In this document: positions 1-10,829 of the stretch, piece by piece
How the letters are laid out: every line of letters begins with the position of its first letter
Position numbering within the stretch: the stretch's first letter is position 1
Assembly: GCF_000247695.1 (NCBI RefSeq)
Contig: NW_004624730.1
Span: 34,214,788 to 34,278,787 of the forward strand
Direction: 5' to 3'
DNA length: 64,000 nucleotides
DNA from: Heterocephalus glaber
Lineage: Eukaryota > Chordata > Mammalia > Rodentia > Bathyergidae
Made by a program: the position numbers and the translations under genes
The notes under the pieces: model-generated
What the model was told of the DNA's origin: nothing
Database searches by the model: none
What the model saw: the letters and a program-made list of their open reading frames with translations, nothing else

Positions 1-39
1 GAAATGAATTTACTTCTGGTGGAAGGGGCAGTTAGAACA

Positions 40-430
40 ATGACCCTGAAGTGAGTCGACCAGATTTGCTCAAAGAATAGCAAAGAGACTACCGTGGCCA
101 GAGCAGAATGAACAAGAGAGTGCCTTGTACAGGGCCTTGGAGAGCCCTCTACAGACTCCGGTTTTTATGGAAAGTCATTGGGGGTTTCGGACAGAGTTGT
201 GACACAATCTGGTTTAGATTTCAAAGCATTGCTTTGCCTGGTATTTGGAGGGCAAGGGCAGAGCAAGGGGCTGGTTGGGAGGCCCTGACAGTAATACAGG
301 AGACGGAAATGTTCATGCCTTGGACTAATGTAGTGGCAATGATAATGGTACAAAATGGCTAGATTCTGGATATATTTTAAAGGTCAAGTCAATAGGATTT
401 CCTGATAGATTAGAAATGGGTTGTGAAGAA
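40..430 (-). mobile_element. L2-type LINE fragment
   Basis: GGAAAGTCATTGGGGGTTTC, GTGACACAATCTGGTTTAGA and GATTCTGGATATATTTTAAAGG are the reverse complement of the widespread L2-type 3' consensus. No intact frame. Confidence 0.5.
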
Positions 431-520
431 GTGAAAGAAGCACTTCAAGTGGTGAGACAGAATGAGATCAACAACAAAGCAACTCTAGAAAAAGGAAAAG
501 GGCCAACTTCTGCCAGTTCT

Positions 521-614
521 TTTTTTTCTTCTTCTTCTTTTGGTACTGGGGATCGAACTCAGGACCTTGTGCTTGTGAGGCAGGCAGTGGAACCACTGAG
601 CTAAATCCCCAGCT
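521..614 (-). mobile_element. ID element
   Basis: GGTACTGGGGATCGAACTC to CACTGAGCTAAATCCCCAGC; TSD CAACTTCTGCCAGTTCT at 504-520, with one mismatch at 615-631. Confidence 0.92.
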
Positions 615-755
615 CAACTTCTGCCAATTCTTCAACAAAAGAGTTTGGAGATACTGGCATATATGGAATTGAAGACTGAAGCGGGGAAATATTTCTAAAT
701 CTTCTTGTTAATTCCATCACAAGATCTTCAACCTAAGGTCCACTGAGTGTAGGAG

Positions 756-1130
756 TGTTAGCTTTTTGCTGCTGGGATAAAATACCTGACATATACTACT
801 TAAAGGAGGAAAGATTTATTTTAGTTCAGAGTTTCAGAGGTCTCAGTCTATGGTCAGCTGGTCCAAGGAAGAAAAATCATGGTGGGAAAGTGTAGTAGAG
901 GAAAGCTGCTCGCCGTGCAGCATCCAAGAAGCAGGGAGGAAGGGCTAGACAAAGAAGGGGCTTGGGACAGAGCATACATTTCAACGTCACACCTCCAGTG
1001 ACCTACTTCCTGTAAGTAGGCCCCATCTCTTAATAGCCTATTCAGCGATGGACTTATCACTGAACTGACTCACTGATGAGGTTGGCACCCTCATAATTGA
1101 ATCGGTTTCCAAAAGCCCCACTTGTGAACA
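756..1130 (-). mobile_element. LTR-like element, minus orientation (same family)
   Basis: Reverse complement of the family 3' end: AAAATACCTGACAT, then AAAGGAGGAAAGATTTATTTT, then TCAGTCTATGG, with a diverged far end near 1130. Boundaries are approximate. Confidence 0.5.
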
Positions 1131-1139
1131 GATGAGAAT

Positions 1140-1453
1140 TTAGGGGGACATTTTAGATCTAAAATTATAATAGGTAAGTTGAACTGGGTATGGGTTTACT
1201 CCATTATGGTTTCCTTTTTTTTTTTCCTTTGTTATTTAAACCCAAAAGTTTGGCTAGTTCATGTTACTAGTAATGAGATTATATATGATCAAGGTAAATC
1301 CATCGCCAGCCTTAAAAAAGACAATAAAGATAATTGAGAGGACATATCCTACTCACAGTAATCTGTAACATTTTTATGCACAAAGGAGAACAGTTTATTT
1401 GTAGCCTTTTTAAACAAATGTGATATTCCTAATGTGATATGAAAACAACTGTT

Positions 1454-1492
<39 letters not shown>

Positions 1493-2207
1493 CAGGCTCA
1501 GGCATGACAATGAATCATCTTAAGTACAGCGTTTACATTTCAAACACAGGAACCTATTTAAATGAAATGTGAATGGTCCTCCCTTTTTGGCAGTATGCTT
1601 ACATCTACATACTCAAAATAGCCTTTTAGAGATCCAAGCAGTTTGAGCTACTGGCATCTCAACCTATTACTAGCTGTTAGATATTTTATCCATTCAAGCA
1701 AATAGCCAGGCAAAGGTTATGTTTTCTTTGAATTGTTAATGCAGAGGTCAGTCTTTTAAGTGGAGACATGAAATGAGAAGAGAAGTAAAATAAGAAATTT
1801 TCAAAGAAGAAAGCTAGACAGGTCATTTCATCCACCTCTTCACCTTCAGAAAGAATGAGATTAAAACATTCTAAACACATGAGAATCTATACTATTTTTA
1901 TAGCTCTTAAATGACAGGATTGCACAACTCTGTTCTCACCACACCACTTTTCTTTGCAACAATTTGCAGCTAGGAAATTTCTCTTTGCGTCTAACCCAAG
2001 GGTTCTGACCAGGTTCATTCCATTTCCTCCTTGCTGTTCTTCAGCTCAGGGGGAGGACAGCACTCTCTGTGACATTTTCTCACATACTTAGAAACTATAA
2101 TTAAATCTTCATGTTTCTCTTTTCCAATCCCAAAAACATTCCTTCACACCTTCTTCTTAAATTGTTTTCAGTTTAAGAAACTTCATGGCAATCTTCTCTT
2201 AACCCAG
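1140..2207. other. Intergenic sequence with no named element except (GT)n
   Basis: No gene. Short open frames (for example 1686-1880 minus) show no recognisable protein. Confidence 0.6.
1454..1491. repeat. (GT)n microsatellite
   Basis: About 19 GT units without interruption. Confidence 0.95.
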
Positions 2208-2340
2208 GGGTTTCCAAACTTGTTTGTACAATGGAATCACCTGGGAAGCATCAAAAACTAATGTTTGTGCCCCACCCCCAGGGATTGTGATTTAATTGCC
2301 TACAGTGTATCCTGAATTTCAGAATTTGTAAAAGATTTTC
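2208..2340 (+). mobile_element. MER5/MER20-like DNA transposon fragment
   Basis: TTTCCAAACTTGTTTGTACA, ATGGAATCACCTGGGAAGC and GCCCCACCCCCAGGGATTG follow the hAT-Charlie MER5/MER20 pattern. Confidence 0.6.
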
Positions 2341-2677
2341 AAGGATTTTTTAAAAATGCAGCAAGCTTTGAAACCACTATCCAAAACTGCTGCAGGCCTG
2401 TTGTCCTTTCTTCCGTTCAGCCAAAAGTAGGCAGAGTGGTCATTGCCCCAATCCCAACAGCAATTGGCTGAAAGGAGGCATTGGCTGGGCCAGTGAATGG
2501 TATCCACAGGGAGGTTGATTGTACGGCTATGGTAGATGGCTGGGAAGAGACTTCCAGGGAGGAACAGAGATGGCTGCTAATACACTTCTACGTCTCATCT
2601 CTGGAACCACAGGTGCCATGGATAGGAGGGACATGAGGCAAACAGCTGAGGAAAGCATAAGAGAATCACAGAGATGC

Positions 2678-3088
2678 TGATTGTGAAGGTCAATCTTGAT
2701 TGTCAACTTGATTGGATTAAGAGAGCCCTAGAGAGAGATTGGATAGTGAGGATGCTAACCTCATCATTGGATTAACCCTTGTGAATCCACAGCTGGCTGG
2801 GCTTGGGGGGGGGGGCTAGAGTTAGAGGATGTAGGTCAACAGGTGAGTGCTTTAAAAGGTAAATCTTTTCTCCTGTTCTTTCCCTTTCTTTCTGCTTCCT
2901 GTTTGTCATTAGGTAGCATCTTTCCTCTGTCATGCCCTTTCACCATGATATTTCTACCTCACCACAGGTCTAAAGCCTGGAGCCAGCTACCAATGGACTG
3001 AAACGATGAGCCAAGCTAAATCTTTTCTCCTTTAAGTTGACTTTCTCAGGTATTTTGGTCACAGGGCCAAAAAAAGTTGACTAATACA
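2678..3088 (+). mobile_element. LTR-like element (same family as 22249-22560)
   Basis: Opens with GATTGTCAACTTGATTGG near 2697 and ends in the ATGGACTGAAAC ... GAGCCAAGCTAAATC ... TGACTAATACA pattern. A G run at 2802-2813 interrupts it. No coding capacity. Confidence 0.6.
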
Positions 3089-3358
3089 CTCACTGATACC
3101 AGCAATAATCCACATCCAAACTTCTAGCTATAAGAAAAACAAGACCCTGTTTGCTTAAGCAGTTGATAAAATTTTGATAAGATCATATCACTTACAGCTA
3201 AACACAATCCTAACAAGGAATCAAATCTCCAAAATACGCTTTACCTGGAAAAAATCCAAGATTGAACTCAATACTTTTTTCCGCCAGTACTGGAAATTGA
3301 ACTCAAGAGTCTTCACACTGAGCTACATCCCCAGCATAATCCCACCATCACCGCCCGC

Positions 3359-3422
3359 CATTTTTTTTTTCATACCCGGGGATCAAACTCAGGACCTTGT
3401 GCTTGTGAGGCAGGCGGTGTGG
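3359..3422 (-). mobile_element. Truncated ID element inside the B1-dID
   Basis: CGGGGATCAAACTCAGGACC onward to GCGGTGT; the A-box end is missing. Confidence 0.7.
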
Positions 3423-3437
3423 CTTACTGCCCTTTTT

Positions 3438-3510
3438 GGTACCGGGGATTGAACTCGGGACTTTGTGCTTTCGAGGCAGGCGGCAGAGGCACTGAGCTAA
3501 ATTCCCGGCC
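3438..3510 (-). mobile_element. ID element inside the B1-dID
   Basis: TSD CTTACTGCCCTTTTT at 3423-3437 and 3511-3525. Reverse of A box and B box both present. Confidence 0.85.
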
Positions 3511-3711
3511 CTTACTGCCCTTTTTGATACAAGGTGTCACTAAATTGCTAAATTGCCCAGGCTGGGCTAGAAATCACAATTCTCCCAGAGTGCTAGGATT
3601 ATAAGTGTGCACCACCATGCCTAGATTGAACCCAATACATTTACTTGGCGCTAAGCATGCTAAATTTTAGGGAAGGTTATTTCTAATTGTGGTATTCTAA
3701 CTGCTGCATCA

Positions 3712-3830
3712 ATGGATCTCCAACCTGGCTGTGAACCAGGACTACCTGACCAAGCTTCTTTAAATGATTCCTGAACTTCACCCCAAATATACTGAATTAG
3801 AATCTCTCATATTTAGACTTCCATGTTCTG
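3712..3830 (+). mobile_element. MER5-like fragment
   Basis: Diverged: CCAGGACTACCTGACCAAGC, CTTCACCCCAAATATACTGA, ATTAGAATCTC, in the order seen in MER5 elements. Confidence 0.4.
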
Positions 3831-3834
3831 CAAC

Positions 3835-6299
3835 TTAACAAGGTGATCATTGTGTCTTCCTCTGGTCCAGTCAACCACGTTCCTGAGAAAAGGGTGCAAA
3901 ATTTAAGGAAGCACTCTCTCAGACTTGTGTGAGGGTAGGCGTGACAATTGCATTACTCAGAGTAAGTGCCTCTTTAAATTTTGTGTCCTAAGCACTTTAT
4001 ATGGTCTTACTCCATATAATCCTACCCTGATTCAGATAAAGTAAATTTAATAGATAGTGCCTGTCACTTGTCATGACATGGTAGAAACTCCAATTCAAAT
4101 AATATTTTGCAAAAAAAATCATCAGCTAATCCACTGAATTATTTGACTTTTCAGTAGTGGTTCCAGTGTCACAAAGACACAGCCTGTACTTCATACTCTT
4201 ATAAATGGTGTGACCTGCAGTAGTTTATTTTCAACTTGGGGTATGCATCTAGATGTCAAATGACATCAACTGCCTTCTGAGTTGAAAAATAACCACAACA
4301 TTGATTGTCTCAGTCCCTGTTCACCCACAGGAAAACAGGAATATGATCCTGTGAGGGAAGAATTCAGTTAGGTGAGTCGATGGGTGTCAAATATCAGTGT
4401 GTTGGTAGCAGAATCCAGGAGCAAAGTCCACAAGTAGCTACTAAGTAGTCAAGTATCAGTTGCTTGAATTAAAAGTAGAAACTAGTAGGTGTTTGTGAGA
4501 ATATATATCCAGCTTGGCTATTCCTGCTTCCCAAAAACCATTTTAGGACACATATATGCAGCAGCTTCCCAGAAATAGAAGCGAGGGTAACTTAACCCAA
4601 AGTTGTGGTCCGTGCATCCAGTGCATGTTGGATGGTGTGTCAGCGGAATAGACTGAAGAATCTCAGGGGACTGACATTCTGGAGCCTCCTAAGAATGCCT
4701 TGCTCAAGTGGGCAGGGAGGTAGGACTCCTGGCCAGGCAGATTCTGGCCTGCACATAACTGTGGTTGAGGCAGTGCCAATGTCTGCGACAAAAGCTGTAG
4801 ACAACCTTGTTTAATTCCAGGTTCAATAGCTCCCGCTTTTGGTTTATTGGTGTGTTACTGATAGTAACAGCTGGTGGCATGTAGAAGAGGACAACCTCAA
4901 TGAGGGAACTTCATCATAACCTCCCTGCTTCTGTAGAGGTGGCATCATAGCACCTCTCATAATGTGGCCACTCCTGAACACTCCTGCCTCAGGTAAATAT
5001 TTAACAAGTGGTTGCCAAAAATAATAACGATTCTTTCCTGCCTGGTGCATGCTGGCCTCAAAATGTGGCCATTGGTGATTGTGCCTCAAAATTTATGGCA
5101 GCAGTAATTGATGCCCTGCATCTTACTATGGGGAAAGGATTAGTTACTATCTTACCTATGAGTTGGAAATTAAATAACTGCTGTCTGGAGGCTACTTTCT
5201 TTTCTGACACTTTAAAGCAGGCACGGTGGCACTAAGCAGCAACTGGCCACATGAGACCAGATTAAATCAACACTTGAATGTGTCAGAGGGTCTGGAAGAG
5301 GCCCACAATATGTTTTCCAGCCAAGATGATTGAAAGCCCACACCTGGTGCCAGAGTGCACCATACAGACCTGCCAGGCACCTGGGCAGAGCTGCTCTGCT
5401 CTGGTACAAGAGGTTTGAGGGGGGTCTTCTTGCAAAGCCACAGTCCTCACACACAAAGAGTAGGTGTTTTTACAAGATGAATCCCAAAGTATGAAAAGAA
5501 GGGTAATATGATGTCTGAAATTTGTTTTAAAATCTTTAAAGTCAGGAATTTAAACAAAGAAAAACAATAAAAGGAGCCAGATAAAGCAAATGTAGCAAAA
5601 TTGTGATAGTTGTTGAATCTTGGATGTTGAATAAATAGGGATTTTCTATTGGGATAAATAAGATTACTCTATTTTTTCCTAATTTTAAGGTAAATAGGAT
5701 TATTCAATTCTTTCTTATTTTAACATGTGAACATATTTATAATTAAAAATCTATTTAAAAAAATTTTTAAATCTATTTAAGAGTTTTAATCAATCATTAT
5801 AAAGTGTGTAAGATTTGCAGCAAAAGACCCAAATGTATGCTTTGCAGACTACTCTTTTCTTTTAGGTGATAGCAAGAAATAGGGAGCCAGAACTGTGTGG
5901 AATTTTATTTTTATTTTTCACCCATCTACCACAGCTGCTTGGGCACAGGAATCTTATTTTTCCTTGAAAACATGGCAGAACTGGGGCTTAAGAAACCTGG
6001 GCACAAGATCTGGCCCATGTGATTGGCTGCCCCCCACACCCACATCCATCTCATTGGCTGCCTCTCTGGAATTCTGGTAGCACATTCGACATTTGTGAAT
6101 GCGTGCTTAAAAGTCTCTCTTCCCACATTCTAATTTCTTTCAGAATTTTTGTTTGTCTCATCTGGAAAGCAACCCAATTTAGTGTTTGTTGACTGTCTGG
6201 TATGTTCAAGGCCTTCTATTAAGGGCTTCTGATGATACAAACAAAAGGAAAAGGGAACTTTTGCTCTTGTTTAATTCAAGTCTGTGGTGGGAAGGGAGC
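3835..6299. other. Intergenic, unassigned
   Basis: No gene or clear repeat named. Part of 4600-5450 has several overlapping 60-80 codon frames and may be an old decayed retroelement or pseudogene. A diverged MIR may lie near 3960-4090. 5700-5790 is very AT-rich. Confidence 0.4.
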
Positions 6300-6735
6300 A
6301 GATAACCCCAATACAAAAAGGATCTAGTAAGCATCATGAGAACAGTGTGAAGTGTGGAAGGATTTTAAAGAGGATGATCATACTTGAAAGACATCATGGA
6401 AAGAGCGGTATTAGAGATAGGTTTTGAATGCTAAGTGGGTTTGCAACAAGCAGGGAGAGATTAGGAGAGTTGAGAGAGTAGACAACAGGAGCAAAGTCAC
6501 AGGAAAAGGTGATCCATGTTTGCAGAAAAGTAAGCAGTGACATCCTGGCTGGGTTCTGGAATAGGACACAAGTAGGATACAAAATTAGGCTGGTCCCAAA
6601 CAGGGATCACACAGCTCAGCTTGGTAAGCAAGAAGGACCTGAAGGTTTTTGAGAAGAGATTCAAGCAGTATTTTAAGAATACTGATGAAGTGCCAGACAG
6701 CAGACTAGACGGTCTCATGGCCCAAGTCCTGGTGT
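6300..6735 (-). mobile_element. L2-type LINE fragment
   Basis: TTTGAATGCTAAGTGGGTTTG and GGACCTGAAGGTTTTTGAGA, with CAAGCAGGGAGAGATTAGG between them, follow the same ancient LINE consensus in reverse. Overlapping reading frames are chance. Confidence 0.45.
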
Positions 6736-7189
6736 GGAGAGGATGAGAGAGTGACAAGCCACAGGGGACTGGCACATCTCCATGCCAGAGTCCCGGAAAA
6801 CATGAAGTCAGAACTGAGGAGGACAATGTCATAAGATGCCATTCTTAAAATTATATTTAGTGTGAGATAAGAAGTCCTCCATTCTAGACCTATACCTGAG
6901 GTCTCAAAGGTCCACACTTTCTGCCATAAACTGGAAACACAAACCACGATTCTTCCCCCAAGACAGCCTTCTTTCATCATTGACCAATTCTCCGATTCAC
7001 ATCCCACTATTGCAGAGATTTGCATGAAAAAAAAGTGGTTGGGATTAAGGCCAGGGTACATTGCCTTCTTCATACTTTATACTTCTAAACAGCCCCTGAA
7101 TAGAGGCATTTTACTTTTTTGTGTAAGTTTTCCTCTTCCCACATCTCCTAGGTCTCCCTCTCTGATGGCCTCATCCCTCTAGTAACATC

Positions 7190-7835
7190 TGCTACTTTTC
7201 CCCAGACTCTTGCTCTAAACCACCATCTTTTACTTCAAATACTGTCAGAGCCCCTGTCTGCTTGCTTGTGTTCTTGGCCCTTCCCTACTCCCACCCAAAA
7301 AGCTACAGACAAAGTGGTCCTTTAGGAGCATAAATAATACTGTGTCACTGTCTGGTTTCAATCCTCCAATGAGCCTCTCACACTTAAACCAGTGTCAGAC
7401 ATCCTTAGCAAGACCTGTGTGGTCTTTGTGATCTAGCCCCTGCCTCCTGCTCCTCCCTCGCTTTCCAGCCACTCTAGCCTTTGTGCTGTTTTCACACCCA
7501 CTGAGCACGTGCCAGACTCAGCCTCAGCCTTGCTTTCTCCTCTGCCTGGAATGCTCTCCCCCAGATATTTGCAGGGCTCACTCCCTCACTTCCTTTAGAA
7601 TTCTCTTTAAATGCCACCTCCTCAGAGGCGACCTTCTGGACCTCTCTGTTACTGTCCACCCACTTATCCTGCTTCATTTTTCTGTGTAGCACTGGCCACA
7701 ATCCACATTTTTTGTAGTATCTGTCTTCTGCTGTGGAATATAAGCTACATATTGGAATCTCCACTATGCCTATCCCACTTTGCTCAGTGATTACATAAGG
7801 GCCAAGTCTTAATAAATATTTGTCGAATGAATGAG
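7190..7835 (+). mobile_element. L2 LINE 3' end
   Basis: TGCCTGGAATGCTCTCCCCC, AAATGCCACCTCCTCAGAGG and the terminal AATAAATATTTGTCGAATGAATGA are diagnostic of an L2 3' end. An 80-90 codon open frame here is incidental. Confidence 0.75.
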
Positions 7836-7929
7836 TGTGGAGTTCTTCTCTCTAAAAAACATTTTCCTCTGGCTTTGCCTTTCATTCTCCATCGTCATTC
7901 ATTTTGGTCTTTGCCACCACACCTTGTCC

Positions 7930-8420
7930 CTTGACCAGCATGGAGCTGAGTGTTACTCTTCCTCCATCTCTGACACTTCATGGACTCACTAAGTATAAAT
8001 GTACCCAAAGATTTGCTCTTCAGTTTATCTGCTTTCTTTCCTCTCTCTGCCACCTTTTCCTGTCTTTCTTTCTTAATCTGTGCAGTGATACTCTCATATT
8101 GGCTTTTGGCCTTGTCTTCTCTCTCAACCTGCATGTCCTGGCCACCCTGATGGGACTGCCTATCTCAGTTACTTATAAACCTCCTCCTTCTCTTCACTTG
8201 TCTATGTTTAATAATGGCACCATTATTTTACTGGCTCCCAAGTTAGAAACTTAGAGTCACTTTTTCATTCCTCCTTCAGACTCCCTTTCTATTAGTCATC
8301 GAGTTCCTGCTGAATTTTCTTTCTAAACCATTCTTACTTTTCTCCCACGGTTTCTGTTCTCACAGCCATGACCCTGGTCCAACCTCTACGTGCCAGGCCA
8401 GAACCAGCCTGACCTTTCTG
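7930..8420 (+). mobile_element. Probable L2-type LINE fragment
   Basis: Pyrimidine-rich sequence with AAACTTAGAGTCACTTTTTC and CAGCCATGACCCTGGTCCAA in the order seen in L2. Weakly supported. Confidence 0.35.
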
Positions 8421-8654
8421 GGGTCTTCTTCTTGGTTGTAGGCTCCTCTTAAGAATACTAACCCCTGTGTGTCTACCTCCGGGAACTTCGCCAGGCTGCA
8501 AGCCAGCTAAACTAGCTAAGTGGTCCCTATGCCTTTCCAGTGCAGATCTGGGTCCGTGCTAGCCCCTGCAGTGATCTCTGTGTTCAGAAGCCACATGGGC
8601 CCAGCTCCTCACTTTTTGCTTCAGCTAGAGTCCCAGCTCCCATTTTTCACAGGT

Positions 8655-8976
8655 GCCATAGTTTGTGGTTCTATTACAAGTCAACTGAGGCTGGGTGATT
8701 TACAAAGAACAGAAATATATTTCTCACAGTTCTGGGGGTTACAATGGCCTAAATCAAGGTAATGGCAGGTTTGGCGTCTTGTGAGGGCCTATCTCTGCCT
8801 CCCGAGGAAATAAATACTGTGTGTTTGCATTGCTGAGAACAGAACAGTAAAGAACCTACAGAGCTCTCTTCAACCTCTTTGATAAGGTTATAATTCCATT
8901 TATGAGGGGCCTTCCCTGATAATCACCTCCTAAAGACTCAGCTCTTAATCACTATCTTACTGTAATTCTCTTTCCT

Positions 8977-9014
<38 letters not shown>

Positions 9015-9176
9015 ACTGAGTTTCACTATGTAGCCCAGGCTGGCCTCGAACTTGAAGTGATCCTCCTGGCTTAGCATCCAGAGTGCTGGGATTATGGACC
9101 TGTGCTACTATGCCCAGCTGGTAATTAAGTTTCAACATAAGGATTTGGGGAAACACATTCAGATGATAGTGCCAGG
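8655..9176 (-). mobile_element. MaLR-type (MLT1/MST-like) LTR, split by a (TC)n-B1 insertion
   Basis: Reads like the reverse complement of a MaLR LTR: TTTACAAAGAACAGAAATAT, TTCTCACAGTTCTGGGGGTTA, AATCACCTCCTAAAGACTCA, then after the insertion TTTCAACATAAGGATTTGGGG. The insertion 8968-9120 is flanked by GTAATT on both sides. Confidence 0.65.
8968..9120 (-). mobile_element. B1 with (TC)n tail, inserted in an LTR
   Basis: B1 in reverse (CTATGTAGCCCAGGCTGGCC, AGTGCTGGGATTATGG) preceded by (CT)n that derives from its tail. GTAATT flanks both ends. Confidence 0.8.
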
Positions 9177-9569
9177 CAATGAGATTTGAATCACCTATTT
9201 TGTTAGTCTGGATAGATTTAGAAAAGTCAACCCCTCTAAATGTGCACTAGATCCGGTTGCTGTTCATCTATTCAAGGACACCACTTCACTAGTAATTCTT
9301 CGTTTTGGATCACCAATTTCTCTCTTTCTGCTAGATTTTTGCATAACTATAGATCTTTCTCATCGGCCTAGAAAACAGAATAAACACATGTGCCTTGATT
9401 CTCTGTTCTATTTTTCTTCTTCCTTTTGAAGCAAAAGTCCTCAAAGGAGTTGCCCATATTTGTTGCTTCTAATTCCTCTCCCTCCTCCTACCTGGGTGTA
9501 GGGCATACTCTAATCAGGCTCCTACTCCCTTCCCTACATCCTTCTTCCTCTTGTCAAAATTTCCAGAGT

Positions 9570-9664
9570 GCCTGTAATCCCAGCACTCAGGAGGCTGAAA
9601 CAGGAAGATTGCCACAAATTCAAGGCCAGGCTGGGCTACGTAGTGACACCCAATTAAAAAAAAA
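9570..9664 (+). mobile_element. 5'-truncated B1
   Basis: Starts at GCCTGTAATCCCAGCACTC and ends in an A run. Flanks AAATTTCCAG and AAATCTCCAG may be the TSD. Confidence 0.75.
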
Positions 9665-9989
9665 TCTCCAGTCTCACCTATACTGCTAAATATTCCAGGA
9701 CGACCCCCCCCCCGCCCCCCTGGAAAACCAGGTTCCTAATCACTGGAGGAATTACCTCAAATTTAACATGTCCTAAACTGAGCTCTAACTCTACCTCCAC
9801 CCACACCAAAATCTCTCCTCCCAGAATTTTTCCCTCTTCTGGTAGAGGAGCAGTACTCAGCCCTTCATGGATGAAGTATGTATTGAGTGCTTCTTGTGTG
9901 CGAGAGGCCGAAGTAAATGCCTATAATCTTACTAGAAGCTGAGAGTAGAAGGTGCAGAATCTGTGTGGGATTGGTCTCATCCTTAACTC

Positions 9990-10825
9990 ATCTTTTTATC
10001 AGGCTCTCAGCTTTACTTTCAAAACATATTCAGAATCTGGCTACTTCTCATCAGCTCTACTGCTACCATCATCGCTCACTGGTTTGTGACATTAGCCTCC
10101 CAACTGATCTTGTTTTTACTCCTGCTTCTTCAAAGTCCATTCTCAATCCAGCAGCCAGAGTAATTCTTTTAAAATACAAGTCAGAGCATTGTCATTTTGC
10201 TGCTCAAAATCCTCCTATGGCTACTCCTGCTCTATACAAAGCCAAGGTGATTGCAATGGCCTACAAGGTCTTTCTCAGTCTTTTGATCCTCGGTTGCCTC
10301 TAAACTCATTCCCCACAGCTCTCTTCCTCAATCTTTGTGCTCCAGTCACCCTGACCTCCTTCCCCAGGGCCATTGTACTTTCCTCTTCTGGAGTACTCTT
10401 CCCCCAGATACCACCACTCCATGTCTTTATTTAAAAAGCACCTTCTCTGCTAGGCTCTGCCAGCTCCCTCATTAAAATAGAAATCTCCTTTTCCCCTCAT
10501 GCACACTCCCTTTCTGTATTTTAATCAGTTTTTAGATGTCATCAAATCCATTGCAATTGTCAACATCTAACATGCTACGTATTTAATTAAATGGCCTTGG
10601 TTTCCCTCACTAGAATGTAAGCTCTATGTAAGTAGAAATTTTTTTGGTTTGGGGTTGTTTAAAGTTGATCTGTCACTTTTTTTTTTCAGTACCAGAATCA
10701 AACTCAGGACCTTGCACTTGCTAGGCAGGCTTGGTGCCACCGAGTTAAATCCCTGGCCCAGTCACATTTTAAACACCCAGCATATACCCTAGGTGCTTAA
10801 TAAATAGTTTTTGGAATGAATGGAT
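9990..10825 (+). mobile_element. L2 LINE fragment with ID insertion
   Basis: CAGCAGCCAGAGTAATTCTT, AGTCAGAGCATTGTCATTTTG, GCTCAAAATCCTCCTATGGC, TGGCCTACAAGGTC and the tail GTGCTTAATAAATAG ... GGAATGAATGG are L2-like and collinear. An ID (10677-10760) lies just before the 3' tail. Confidence 0.7.
10677..10760 (-). mobile_element. ID element in the L2
   Basis: CAGTACCAGAATCAAACTCAGG to GAGTTAAATCCCTGGCCC; short GTCAC flanks. Confidence 0.85.
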
Positions 10826-10829
10826 TTGG

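Larger units (their letters stand above)
3277..3622 (-). mobile_element. B1-dID chimera with two nested ID insertions
   Basis: An ID-like half (3277-3335) and a B1 half (3526-3622), both minus, are bracketed by AGATTGAACTCAATACTTTT (from 3259) and AGATTGAACCCAATACATTT (from 3623). The bracket shows they were one insertion. Between them lie a truncated ID and a full ID. Confidence 0.7.
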
